This document shows positions 33,105 through 44,285 of a stretch of 64,000 bases of DNA, in pieces. Numbering within the stretch: the stretch's first letter is position 1; the number at the start of each line of letters is the position of its first letter. The stretch spans positions 83,916,662-83,980,661 of the forward strand of contig CM066043.1 of NCBI GenBank assembly GCA_033557465.1, in the 5' to 3' direction. The DNA is from Ichthyophis bannanicus. Taxonomy: Eukaryota; Chordata; Amphibia; Gymnophiona; Ichthyophiidae. The notes beneath the pieces are model-generated. The model was not told where the DNA came from, made no database searches, and saw nothing but the letters and a program-made list of their open reading frames with translations. Position numbers and translations under genes: made by a program.

Positions 33105-33754
33105 ATTAAAATAGGGAACATGTATATCAATATAAATGGGAAAGAGAACTACAATTGTTGTTATTTGAGTTGAACTCTGAAACCCGGTGTTTATGTGTGG
33201 AAGAGGAGCATCGCCCACTCATAAGATAAGTGTTTGTCACACTGGTATTAAAGAAATGGGCTTTTACGCTTGTTGAATAAAAGGGCTCTCCTGACGCGGA
33301 GGGGAGTTTTCCTCTCTCCCGCTCATGCCGGTTGATCCCGATAAAAATTTATTGATCACAAGTGGTTGAAAGTTATTTGATTGAATTCAATGGTAAACTT
33401 TCAATGGCTTTCATGGGTTAGTTATTAGTTGTAGTCATCTGATATTTGGGGGTTTTATTTGCATTGATTATTTGAGTTGAGGCAAAATTATAATGTAGAT
33501 GCATATTTTATAAATTATACATGCACATATGTAAACTATATTCACACGTTTATACCCGGCTTGGTTTGCATTTGCGCACATTCTAAATGCTTATTTTATA
33601 AAACCATATAGCCGCCTATATTACCTCTGTAAAATAAGCATAACATGGGTGCCTTTTTCAATATTTTTTGGTGACTTCTTACAAAATATAACTCATAATG
33701 TATCCAGTTGTACTACATGTCTTTATAATCAGAATAAACTTGTATTATTTCTGC
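33105..33754. other. No recognised feature
   Basis: AT-rich. A short GC-richer block at 33185-33330 shows no coding or repeat signature that I can name. Confidence 0.4.
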
Positions 33755-34405
33755 CATTCTAAACAAGATCTAGAAAGACATTCCAGACATATGCTGGAAA
33801 GGGTGCATGGTTAAAGGCACTTTAAAACAGATCTGGTAGGAATGTGAAGAGATTCAGAATTTCAGGAAATTTGTAATTGAATTAATTAACACTACCATGA
33901 GACAAACAGTAACCAGATATTTACCCTTTAATGTCACAGTTTTAAGCCTAATAATATTGCCTTTGAGTAGGAAAAAAAGCCTTGAGAAATTTTTTCTTTC
34001 AGCTGCTAGGTTAGTCATTGTATCAGTATGGACGCACATTCAACCACCTAGCCTTTTTGATTCGCACACTAAGATAGATCGATTGGTGAATATCAGAAAT
34101 AGAATACTTATCTCATCTGCTAAAGAGAACACTATGGACACATCACATAAACTAAGTAAACTGTATAGCAGCACACGTTACCGACTAACACCATATGTAT
34201 ATGTAAGATGTTTTTAGCACCACTGTATATAGCCCACATTGTACATAGCTCAAACCAATCTAGCTCACAACACAACACACACCCAACTAAATTTCCACCC
34301 TCACTGCATGTATAACACACTCACACTACCAGATTGTTTGCTGTGATACCACCTTGATTATCATGATAAGGCGGTTTAGAAATACTGTTAAATAAATAAA
34401 TAAAA
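33755..34405 (+). pseudogene. L1-like ORF2 C-terminus and 3' end
   Basis: After a frameshifted cysteine-region piece (GCMVKGTLK, CEEIQNFRKFVIELIN near 33800-33890), one frame from 33897 to 34217 reads LSLIILPLSRKKSLEKFFLSAARLVIV and HIQPPSLFDSHTKIDRLVNI, the usual end of an L1-clade ORF2. From 34340 the sequence tgataaggcggtttagaa and (aaat)n looks like the end of an L2-like or SINE element, so the last 70 bases may be a separate insertion. Confidence 0.65.
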
Positions 34406-35107
34406 TAAACATGATTTGCCCACCTTCATCTTAATTTGGTCTACTTGTTGACACTATACTAAGCATAAAACTTTGGCTCGCAATTTGCCTGATAACAATT
34501 AATTTGTCTTAAAGTCTATTGGAAAGATGGATTATCTTGATTCCTTTCTACCTCTCTATATTTCTGTTTTGGTATTCTGATCTATTGTAAAAATGACAGA
34601 GGCAGGAGACACCTTATAAACGAATCCATTTATTGAGGCATGAGCTTTTGAGGAAAAGAGTCTATGTCGTCAGATGATCTACTATATTGATTGGACTAGA
34701 GACTGCACTATAACTATTGCTGGCTCTATCTTGTGGAACATTCTTCCTTCACCCTTATCTCTCAAAGCTGATTATTTGAATTTTTGAAATAAGTATTCTG
34801 GTTCAGATTAGAATGTATGTATTTTATTGATATATATTACTATGGATGTCTGTATTATTATGCATTATTTTAATGTCATTTGTTATCTGCTTAAATGTTT
34901 TGGAATTTTTATCTTTAAAGAATCAAAAAGTAATAAACAATACTTGCTCCAGTCTACAATAAGAGAACCCCGACAACTCCTACATATTTTTGAGCCATTC
35001 ATCCAATTTCATTCAGATTATTGTTACAGATTGGAGAGCGCCCAGTAACTCCCTTTCATGAGCCCTCACTGCTTCTGGCCCTTAGCAACCTATTTTTCTT
35101 TTCTTTT
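34406..35107. other. No recognised gene
   Basis: AT-rich. At 34615-34685 the phrase cattaattgaggc-like (tccatttattgaggcatgag) with a gtcgtcagatgatc end resembles a common vertebrate repeat end, unassigned. Confidence 0.35.
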
Positions 35108-35121
35108 CCATGGAGTAACAG

Positions 35122-35326
35122 AAGACCAAAAAAAAAGCAACCAATGTATCTGTAAGATGCAAAGGGACAAAAAGAACCCAGACCGGCAAAGTTTTCAGGT
35201 TTGAAAAAAACCTTTTCTTTATTACCCCAAAATAAAGAAATAATAAAGAATAGGGTTTTTTTTAATAAAGAAAAGGTTTTTTCAAACCTGAAAACTTTGC
35301 CGGTCTGGGTATCTGTTCTTTTTGCC
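35122..35326. mobile_element. Fold-back retroposon, copy 2 (205 bp)
   Basis: Flanked by a perfect 14-bp direct repeat ccatggagtaacag at 35108-35121 and 35327-35340. The left part shares aaaaaagcaaccaa, tctgtaa, acccagaccggcaaag and ttcaggtttgaaaaaa with copy 1. Unlike copy 1, the right arm folds back over nearly the whole insert: ggttttttcaaacctg to ctttgccggtctgggt is the complement of the left arm, and it extends to atctgttctttttg. The two copies therefore share a left sequence but differ in how far the reverse arm extends. Confidence 0.8.
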
Positions 35327-35344
35327 CCATGGAGTAACAGGCCA

Positions 35345-36720
35345 GTTCCAGTCAGATGAAATTTCAGGAAGGTCAGAGCACAGTATGAAATCATGGCATG
35401 TTTTTAAAACTGATCTGCCTAGTCTAGTTAATTGTCATAACTATGCATGTTTCTATACCATACAAGGAAACTAGGCATTATGAAATGTTCACACATCTGC
35501 TTGGGGTTTTTAAAGGGATCTTTAAGGGCAGGGGAAGGTCACATGATATAGGACTGCTACCTGCTCCAGCCCCTCCCTTTTAGAGCAGGACAAAGCAGAG
35601 CTAATCTTTTCCTAATCCAGCTCCTCCTCACCTGCAATTTCCCCCTCCTTTCCCCATGTGCTGCCTTTTGTTTAGGGACAGGATGGAACTAACACAGCCA
35701 GTAGGTCCATAGCTCTCTGTGGTCGGGACTCAGGACTCAGGGAGGGAAGGTGAGAGCTGAAATGCACGCGGTGTGAAGGGATGCGTGAGAAGTGGCACAA
35801 GCAGAAAGCAAGAAATGCACCATATTAGGGGAAGGGGATAGAGAGAAAAGCACGAGCGCTAGAGAGGGAAGAAAGGAAGGACGTCGCCAGTGTGTATATG
35901 TTGGGGTGTACATGTTGCAGGGGAGTGGGGGGGGGGGGGAGAATTAAGAGCACCAGTGAGGGATGGAGGAGGAAGAGAGAAAAGCATTAATGGTCCCTCT
36001 CTCAACCTCCCTCCTCCCCGAATGCTTTTCTTATTCCTCCCCTCACTTTGCTGTTTTTTTCTCTCCTCTCGCTCTCCCTCTTCTCTTTCCTTCCCCACTG
36101 ATGGTTTGGAAGCAGAGGAGTCCTAAAGCACAGAGCCCTGCTTGTATGCCTTCCGACAGCGGGAGGGAGGATGGAAGCAGAAATGGTTGCACTATCACTG
36201 AGTTTGGTAGGTGGCTGAAGCGGAGCAGAGAAACCATGGAGATATGAGGTGTCTCACAGCACATCGCCCTGGGTAGTCGCCCAGTTCCTCCCTCTCTGAG
36301 CAGCACTGTATTCGAATACTGGCCCCTTTCTTTCTAGGAAAAAAAAAACAGTGAAGAAAATATTCTGAAGGCAGTTAGTTAGGCTAAGAAATTGTTTGAA
36401 TTGGCAAAAATCTTCTCAGATTATAGTCTAGAGGTTCAGAAAAATGTAAGAACAGGCACAACTTGAGCAGGAAAGAAGCACAAGGTTGTAGTAGTCAGCT
36501 TAGGGCTCCCAACTTGGCTTCTTAATCAGCATATCACTGGCACTGCCTGACCATAAGGATCAGAACAAGAATGAAAGAGCTCCCCTTGCCTGCATGTGAC
36601 TTGATGTGGTGTATCATTGGCAGGTGCAGAAGTTAGTTATGTGCAGACTAGGAGGAGCTATTTCTAGGTTGTGCAGGCAAAATTAATTAATTTTCTTTAG
36701 TTACTTGTGACGTTTAGTTA
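35345..36720. other. No supported gene; mixed purine/pyrimidine sequence
   Basis: Contains a G13 run at 35927-35939 and C/T-rich sequence at 35995-36100. Open frames in both directions at 35.86-36.3 kb are low-complexity and unsupported. The part next to 36720 may be degraded CR1 ORF1. Confidence 0.4.
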
Positions 36721-36723
36721 CCT

Positions 36724-36933
36724 GTTCTTGGTAAGGGGGCAGAAAGGCTACATCGCATAAACAGCTTTAACACATGGCTCCAGACCTGGTGCAAAGAAGA
36801 AGGATTCAGATTTATAGGCAACTGGGGAAACAACAAGAGACTATACTGTGCTGATGGACTACATCTCTCTGTCTCAGGGAAAAGAATCCTAAGTGAAAAA
36901 TTCAGGCAGTATGTGGATATGCATTTAAACTAG
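36724..36933 (+). pseudogene. CR1 ORF1 C-terminus (esterase-type domain)
   Basis: A frame ending in TAG at 36931-36933 reads ERLHRINSFNTWLQTWCKEE, GFRFIGNWGNN, then CADGLHLSVSGKRILSEKF and VDMHLN. The DGLHLS block carries the Asp-x-x-His pair of the SGNH/GDSL esterase fold known in ORF1 of some CR1 elements. Upstream the frame becomes unreadable. It lies directly ahead of ORF2, in the natural order. Confidence 0.72.
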
Positions 36934-36950
36934 AAAAAGGGGGTGATGGA

Positions 36951-39632
36951 ATGGGAAGGTCAAGTTCAGGATGTCACTCCCTGCAAAAGCAGAACAACAT
37001 CAGAAACAGCCCCACTTTTAAACCACACATCAAAAGCAAGTGGGAAGAAGTGGGCAGAACAAAATCAATGCAAAATAGACGCAAGCCAGTTAAATGCTGG
37101 AAAGCAATGAGCACAAATGCTCGAGGCTTAGCCAATAAAGTTCCAGACCTGGAAGCCCTAATGGTGGAAATGGACTTGGACATTGTGGCCATTACAGAAA
37201 CATGGTTTAATGAATCACATGATTGGGATATAGCCGTAGCTGGCTATAATCTATTCAGAAGAGACAGAGAAAATGGAAAAGGAGGAGGAGTAGCCTTGTA
37301 TGTCAAAAGCAATAATTAAAGCTACTGAAATGCAGGGGGCATGGGGAAAAGAAGAAGCGCTCTGGATTGTGTTGGAAAGAGGAGATGGCACTGTCATCAA
37401 TACTGCTGTAGTCTATAGACTTCCAACTCAAATCAAAGAGATAGATAACGAATTGAAAATAGATATTGCCAAGATAGCCACAAAGGGGGAAGTGATCATA
37501 TTGGGTGACTTTAATCTACCCAATGTGGATTGGATTACTCCTTCTGCAAATCTGGAAAGAAAAAAAAATTGTGGATTCTTTCCAAGATGCGTTACTTAGA
37601 TAAATGGTGATGGAACCAACCAGGGAAAGCTCAAAGCTGGATTTAGTGCTCACCAACAGTGATAGTGTGTCGAATGTCTGGGTGGGTGCCCCTGTGAGCA
37701 GCAGCAATCATCACACGGTGTGGTTTGAGATAAAAGCCAAGGTGCAGTCCAATCATAGCAAGCTCGAAGTCCTAAACTTCAAAAACACTGACTTCAGTAA
37801 AATGGCCAAGTACCTGAAGGAAGAGTTGGCAGGGTGGAAGGGGATAAGGGAAGTGGAATTGCAATGGGCTAAACTAAAGGTGGCAATAAAAGGGGCAACA
37901 GATAAATATGTAAGAAAAGTAAATAAAAACAAGAGGAGAAGGAAACCTATTTGGTTTTCCAAAGAAGTGGCTGCTCAAATAAAGGCAAAAAACACAGCTT
38001 TCGCAAAATTCAAAAGCTTGCAAACAGAGGAACACAGAAATGAATACAGGGTCAAACTCAAAGAGACAAATAGAGAAATAAGGAAAGCAAAATCAAAGGC
38101 AGAGGAAAAGTTGGCTAAAGATGTTAAGTGCGGCGACAAAACATTCTTCAGGTATATTCGGGAAAGGAAGAAGATCAGAGGTGGAATTGCAGGACTCAGA
38201 AGTGCTGGGAATGGATTCGTGGAAAGTGACATTGAAAAAGCGAAATTGCTAAACAAATACTTCTGCTCTGTTTTTACTAAAGAAAGCCCTGGTGAAGGAC
38301 CACCTGTGACTCCCACGTATAAAAATGGGAATGAAGTTGATACCACACCATTCACAGAAGATGATGTGTTAGAACAACTTGCAAAACTGAAAGTGGACAA
38401 GGCCATGGGACCAGATGGGATACATCCCAGGATACTGAAAGAGCTCAGAGAGGTTCTTGCAGGGCCGTTAAGAGATGTTTTCAACAGATCCTTGGAAACA
38501 GGGGAAGTTCCTCAGGACTGGAGAATGGCTGATGTGGTACCTCTAAACAAAGGTGGTGACAGGGAAGAAGTGACAAACTACAGGCCCGTGAGCCTTACCT
38601 CAGTGGCAGAAAAAGTAATGGAGGCTCTCCTGAAAGAGCGAATAGTGGACTTTCTCAAAACCAGCAGGTTGCAATATCCGAGGCAACATGGTTTTACCAA
38701 AGGACAATCTTGCCAAACAAATCTGATTGAGTTCTTTGACTGGGTGACCAAGGAACTAGATCAGGGGCATGCAATGGATGTCATCTACCTGGATTTCAGC
38801 AAAGCCTTTGATACTGTCCCTCATAGGAGGCTTATCAATAAACTCAGTGGTTTGGGGATTAGTCCCAAGGTGGCAAAGTGGATCAGAAATTGGTTGACTG
38901 ACAGACAACAGAAGGTGAGGGTAAATGGAGCTCACTCGGATGAAAGGAAGGTGATTAGCGGGGTGCCCCAGGGTTCAGTCCTGGGCCTGGCACTGTTCAA
39001 TGTATTTGTGAGTGATATTGCTGAAAGACTGTGAGGAAAAGTCTGTCTTTTTGCAGATAACATGAAAATTTGCAACAGAGTCGACTCCCCCGAGGGAGTA
39101 GTTAACATGAGAAAAAATCTACATAAGCTGGAAGAATTGTCTAATGCTTGGCAATTAAGATTTAATGCAAAGAAGTGCAGTATCATGCACTTGGGTAGCA
39201 GAAATCCAAGGGAAATATACGCATTAGGGGGCGAGAGGTTGGTGTGCACGGAACAGGAGAAAGACCTTGGTGTGATTATCTCTGATGATCTCGCGGTGGC
39301 AAAAGCCAGAAGGATGTTGGGCTGCATACAAAGAGGAATTACCAGCATAAAGGAAGGGGTACTTTGCCACTGTACAAGTTCCTGGTGAGGCCTCACTTGG
39401 AATACTGTGTTCAGTTTTGGAGAACGTATCTTGCAAAGGATGTAAAAAGACTGGAAACTGTTTAGAGGAAAGCGACCAAAATGATTTGGAGCCTGCGTCA
39501 GAAGCCTTATGAGAAGAGACTTGAAGATCTAAATATGTACACTCTGGAGGAGAGGAGGGACAGGGGAGATATGATTCAGACCTTTAAATACTTAAAGAGA
39601 AATGATGAACAAACAAACCTCTTCCAAAGACG
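36951..39632 (+). pseudogene. CR1 ORF2, two frameshifts, mutated active sites
   Basis: Frame 1 (36951-37319): endonuclease start with STNARGLANK and TETWF. A shift near 37300 leads to frame 2 (to 37599): ALWIVLERGDG, GDFNLPNVDW. After an A9 run and TAA 37601-37603, frame 3 runs 37604-39034: [58 protein letters not shown], ending at TGA 39032-39034, and resumes in phase to 39388. The SDH box is SNHH and the FADD box is FADN, so both activities look lost. A last frame (39481 on) has EKRLEDLNMYTLEERRDRGDM. Cut at 39632 by an L2-like tail. Confidence 0.88.
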
Positions 39633-40442
39633 GGGAAGCTACTACTACTACTATTCAGCACTTGTAAAGAGCCACGCACGCAGCTCTGCACAGCTGACCT
39701 ACAAGAGGTAGCCAACATACAAGAGACAGTCCCTGCCCATCAGAGTCAAGCTCATCAGAGCTTACAATCTAGTTAGAACAAAACATAAGTTAAAACAGTA
39801 TAGAGCATTAGTCAGTTCTGCGCAAGGTAGAGCACTAGTCAGTTCTGCGCAAGGTACGGTTTGGTCAGTAGTTTGGTCATAAATGATGACGGGGGTTAGG
39901 GTAAGATGAGGAAGGAGTCAGGATCTGAATGCAACAGTGAAGAGGTGGATCTTCAATCTGGATTTGAAGAGGGCCAAGGAGGATGCCAGGCGCACAGACG
40001 CAGGTAGGCTGTTCCAGGCGTAAGGTGCAGCAAGGTGAAAGGAGCGCAGTCAGGAGTTTGCAGTGCATGTGAAAGGCATTGATAGAAGTAATTTGTTAGC
40101 AGAGCACAGATTTTGAGAGGGGATGTAGGGAGAGATAAGAGATAAGAGGTAGCTAGGGGCCATAGAGTGGATGCACTTATAGGTCAGCAGGAGAAGCCTG
40201 AATTGGATGCGGGATTGGACAGGGAGCCAATGAAGCAACCTGAGAAGAGGAGCAACGTGGACATGGCGAGGTTGGCAGAAGATTAGTCGAACGGCGTGAT
40301 TTTGTATAGATAGGAGGGGAAGGAGGTGGCTAGCAGGAAGACCAGCGAGGAGTAGGCTGCAATAATCAAGGCGAGAGAAGATTAAGGAGTGGACAAGCGT
40401 TTTGGTAGTGTGTTCAGAGAGGAAGGGGCGGATTATGTCCAA
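39633..40442 (-). pseudogene. L2-like LINE 3' part, antisense
   Basis: The minus-strand frame 40442-40050 reads TTKTLVHSLIFSRLDYCSLL, HAVRLIFC, PLLRLLHWLPVQSRIQFRLL and YKCIHSMAPSYL, the C-terminal region of an L2-type ORF2. The 3' UTR follows to (tac)n at 39633-39650. Its sequence differs from the other L2-like copies, so this is another subfamily. It interrupts the CR1 copy, which does not resume visibly on the far side. Confidence 0.75.
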
Positions 40443-40740
40443 TTAACTTTGTCTCTGATTGAGCATCAGGTGCTGCCCACTCTGGATGTTCTTACTATCT
40501 CTGAATCAGCCAGCTGGGTATCTTCCACTCTGCAGTAGTAGAACTTTAAGTACTGGTCCCTTTAATACAATATTACAGTGGTGGGGTCTCCTGCGATACA
40601 TTGTTTTCTTGAAAGCCTTGCAGCCTGTGGCTGTGCGCACTTTATCCTCTCCCTGTGTGAAGGCTTCTATCTCAGAACTGGCAGTGTGTGGCCTCCTCCT
40701 CCAGGGTGTCATTAGTCTTGTAGCATTAGTCTGGAGCCCT
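40443..40740. other. No recognised feature
   Basis: Non-coding, no repeat recognised. Confidence 0.4.
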
Positions 40741-40908
40741 AGAACATAAGATATGTCATACTGGGTCAAACCAAGGGTCCATAAAGCCTAGTATCCTGTT
40801 TCCAACCGTGGCTAGTACAAGTCACAACTACCTATCAGGTTCCCAAAAAGGTACACAGATTTCACATTGCTTATTCCAGGGTAAGCAGTGGATTTCCCTG
40901 GTCGCCTT
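40741..40908 (-). mobile_element. CR1 3' end (antisense)
   Basis: agaacataagatatgtcata through atcctgtttccaacc to gcagtggatttccctgg, the same CR1 subfamily as 1170-1343 and of similar length. Confidence 0.85.
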
Positions 40909-41183
40909 AAGGCTTCTCTGATCCCTGACTCAAAAGGTACTATGGAAGGCAAAACCTGCTAACCAATTTTGATGGGAGGCTTTTAGTGGGGGTCCGGTTC
41001 TTGAGAACTTGTGGGAACAAGAGTAAGGCAGCCCAAGGGATATGCACCTACTCTCGACCACAAGTATTTTTGAATATTGACTCATATATGCCCAGGGAAG
41101 TGAATCTCTAAGCGGGTAAATTTTCTTAGGCTGATAGTAAAGATATGATTGAAAGTGAGACTTTGGGGGTCATTCTGAACCAC

Positions 41184-41810
41184 GAATAGCGAGGATGGGC
41201 GTCCCAATGGGACGTCCATTCCCGCTATTCATGGTGGCTGCAGGCCCTCAACTAACCTCCCTGCTGATTGTGCGGGGAAGTTAGTTGGGCGCGGGGAAGA
41301 GGTGGCTTGTGGGTGAGCAGTGGGCAGTCGCCGGCCCTGGATGTACAGGGCCGATTCTAAGGTTGGCCCTGTACATTCAGGGACAGCAAAATGTCCGGGG
41401 AAGTTATTCCACCCCCAGGGTGTAATAACTTCCCTGGACATTCCATTTTGGTGGCTCCAGGGCGCAGAAGGGGCTGGGGGTGGGGGGGCAAAAGTTAAAT
41501 CCCCACAGCCCAACCCTGGCCTTAGGAGGCTGGCTCGGGGGTCGGGCTGCAGGGAATTAACTTTTTCATCGGCGGCCGGCATCACGGCATTTAAATGGAA
41601 CTGTGGCGTCATGGCAACATGACGCTGTGGTGCCACGGCTTCATTTAAATGCCCTGATTGAGTTAGTCTGGCTTCACTGTACGTGAATCACAGTCCCGGC
41701 CTGCACGTACAGTGCTGTTCGCAATTCTGATCCCGCGGGGCTAGACATGCCCCACGGCATCAGAATCACAATCACCTTTGTATATCCAGGTCAGCCTGGA
41801 CGTACAAAGG
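41184..41810. mobile_element. Hairpin-chain element (nine consecutive inverted repeats)
   Basis: Consecutive inverted repeats at 41184-41230, 41249-41287, 41343-41374, 41390-41442, 41491-41564, 41587-41652, 41676-41714, 41724-41766 and 41775-41810 cover most of 627 bp. Examples: tgtacagggcc with ggccctgtaca; ggcatttaaatg with catttaaatgcc; cctttgta with tacaaagg. It is GC-rich and non-coding. The entry phrase gggggtcattctgaa at 41166 recurs at 61.08 kb and, reversed, at 43.09 kb. Most likely a non-autonomous transposon; no class assigned. Confidence 0.75.
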
Positions 41811-41865
41811 AGATCAATGTCGAGAACAGAATTGGGCCCTTTGTGATTATTCTGACTTTAAGGGG

Positions 41866-41895
41866 GATGTGTGTATGTGTGTGTGCGTGCATATG
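41866..41895. repeat. Short GT microsatellite
   Basis: gatgtgtgtatgtgtgtgtg and cgtgc repeats. Confidence 0.7.
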
Positions 41896-41899
41896 ACTG

Positions 41900-42410
41900 A
41901 GATGATAAAGCATTTGATCTCTGAGCCACTTTGAGTTTCTCTAGCTGCTGCAGGGCCATACAGTAGAAGACTCTTAAGTTTTGCAGTTATTTATTTAAAC
42001 TTTAGTAGTAGGTTATTCTTAAATCTTATTTTAATATGCTTGCTCATTGTAGATGCTTTCTAGGCTCACTGCTGGATTTAAAATGTCAGAGGACATAACA
42101 ACCCTATTAAAAGTAATAAGGTGCTAAATTACTTGAACAAAAATAGATATTATTTGCACATAGAAAGCACATGAGAGGTGAGAAATTTTCATTAGGAAAA
42201 AACCTAATGGAATAGTTATATTGTCCAGGATGGTCTCATTGAGACAGAATGGAGGTAGGGGTAATTTTATAAAGCAGTTTCTGCATGTAAAACATGTTTT
42301 ACATATATGAAATAGACAATAACTGGCAGATGAACAATTCCGGATGTTATTAAATATAAAAATTAATATTTGGTACTATTAATACAAAAGCAAAAGGATG
42401 GGTAATGTGA
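41900..42410. other. No recognised feature
   Basis: AT-rich, non-coding. Confidence 0.4.
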
Positions 42411-43095
42411 CTTGGAGCCCGATTCAGCAAGGGGCACATCAGGACCGTCTGGACGACCGAGAAATGGATGGCTCCAAAAGGCACCCGATTCTGCAACCGT
42501 GGGAGTCAGAGTTCTGGCAGCTGTAGAATTGGGTACCTAGATGGCCCAGTGCTGCCCCAATTCCTCACTGTGAGATGTCCACCCAGCACCCCATCTAGTC
42601 TCCCTATGCTCCTCTGGGGTGCTGGTGCCGTTGCATCCCATCACCATGGCACTGGGGCGCCCAGCAGGAGCCCCGGAAGCCCGCCACCATGCAAATGTGG
42701 CCTAAATTTGCCACCCGACCCTCAGCGGGGTCTGCCCTAGCCGGGATTGGGCAGAGGGACCTCACCAGCCTTGGCTCGTGTGCTGGTGGGGGGCTGCCAG
42801 GCCCAGCTGTCGTTGTTGCTTATTTCATCTCTGTGGTGGAATAAGTAGCATGGCTTGCATCCAGAAGCCAGACATAGAGGGCCATGACCTGAATCGGTGC
42901 TGTATGTCCCGGCATATAGCCCCTCCCTTGCCCTGCCTCTGACCTGCCCCCTCCCGCCCCTTCCCGCACTGAGGCCTTATACGTGTGGGAGCCAGGCTTG
43001 CAGCATACGCTCTATGCAAATAGCAGGGCTGCACATCCCACCAGGTCGTACGGCCTCACTATTCACGTGCCAGAATGACCTCCATAGTGGGCAAA
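42411..43095 (-). mobile_element. Relative of the hairpin-chain element
   Basis: In reverse it starts ggaggtcattctgg at 43094 and has the gcagccctgctatttgcat phrase shared with 61.1 kb. A hairpin is present at 42813-42847 (gcttatttca with tggaataagtagc). The GC-rich interior has frames without support. The extent toward 42411 is uncertain. Confidence 0.5.
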
Positions 43096-43099
43096 AATG

Positions 43100-43500
43100 T
43101 ATTTATTTATAAAAGCTTATAACCCCTTTTCTGAAAAAGATCAATCAAAAGGGTGTCAACCCCCATCTCTTCCCCATTCTTTAACTTTAGAACTCCTTAG
43201 AACTTTGTGAACTAACGCTACCATTGTATTGTAGCCTTTAATTGATGAGAATATTGATCCATAGCTTATTTTGCATTGAACTGATAAAAGGCACTTGGCT
43301 CTTGAAAGTCACTGGGAAATGTATGGAGACACTCCATTAACAAGATATCATGTACAAGTTGTTGGCTGACTTTTATATCTTCCTTTTTCAAAGAAAAATT
43401 AAGAACTTGTGACTGTTGCCAAGAAGGACTTCATATCATTCACCCCCTGATAATAGAAATGAATTTGGAATAAATATCAAGCAATCCTTTACTCTGCAAA
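43100..43500. other. No recognised gene
   Basis: Begins with tgtatttatttataaaagc, like an L2-like antisense end, but the match is short. Confidence 0.35.
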
Positions 43501-43505
43501 TTTAG

Positions 43506-43852
43506 GTGCCCTTTTACTAAAGTATGCTAAGCAGATAACACATGCTACCAGTGTGGTAAAAACGTGCGTTAATTACTTATCATGTGATGGGACACGAACT
43601 GGAGACTAATGGGCATGGACTTGCATTTCATGTGGGTGCACATTTTGCCATTTCAAGAGGAGGTGTTACGTACATCCATGTTAATGACGAATGAACTTAA
43701 TATGAGGTAAGGAGCTTTTCTGTGCAGTAACTGTAGGGGACATGCTGGCCACGCCCTTGACGGCACGTTGCCTGCACACTTACCACTTGTTGATGTTTGC
43801 TCGTAATGCGTAGTAAATGCAAAAACATACCACACTTTAGTAAAAGGCTCCT
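43506..43852. mobile_element. Harbinger-like MITE
   Basis: Inverted ends ggtgcccttttactaaag and ctttagtaaaaggctcc are flanked by TTA on both sides (ttta before, ttaa after). Three-base TWA duplications and GG-starting ends fit PIF/Harbinger. It is non-coding, about 347 bp. Class assignment is tentative. Confidence 0.55.
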
Positions 43853-44002
43853 TAATGTCCATTCTTGTGACCTGATAGATGGCTTTGTAGATAATTAGAT
43901 ATCTAAGAGCACATTTTTGCCTTATGTACCTGCTTACACTATAAGCTGTTCAGGATGGGGGGCTTATTTTTCCTGAATACTAATGATTCCATAAGAAAGT
44001 TT

Positions 44003-44285
44003 GCTCCCTTCCAGCTCCCCAGTATCTGCTCCCTTTCAGCTCCCCCGTCTCTGCTCCCTTCCAGCTCCCCTGTCTCTGCTCCCTTCCAGCTCCCCCGTCT
44101 CTGCTCCCTTCCAGCTCCCCAGTATCTGCTCCCTTCCAGCTCCCCAGTATCTGCTCCCTTTCAGCTCCCCCGTCTCTGCTCCCTTTCAGATCCCCCACCT
44201 GTGTTTGCTCCCTTCCAGCTCCCCTGTGTCTGCTCCTTTTCAACCCCCCACAGCTCCCCCCCCCCCCACCACGTGTCTGCTCCAA
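44003..44285. repeat. 25-bp C-rich minisatellite
   Basis: gctccctt recurs at 44003, 44028, 44053, 44078, 44103, 44128, 44153 and 44178, so the unit is 25 bp (gctcccttccagctcccc plus agtatct or gtctct). About ten copies, the last two longer. A C15 run follows at 44401-44415. The unit resembles the minisatellite at 57.0-57.5 kb. Confidence 0.92.

Noticed and set aside
34615..34690. Penelope-like or other repeat end with gtcgtcagatg
   Set aside because: Familiar-looking but too short to assign without a search.
35859..36306. Open frames rich in Glu/Arg or Ser/Pro
   Set aside because: They follow purine/pyrimidine tracts and overlap on both strands.
41184..41810. A CRISPR-like or retron-like array in the hairpin chain
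   Set aside because: The hairpins are unrelated to each other in sequence, there are no regular repeats or spacers, and the context is vertebrate.
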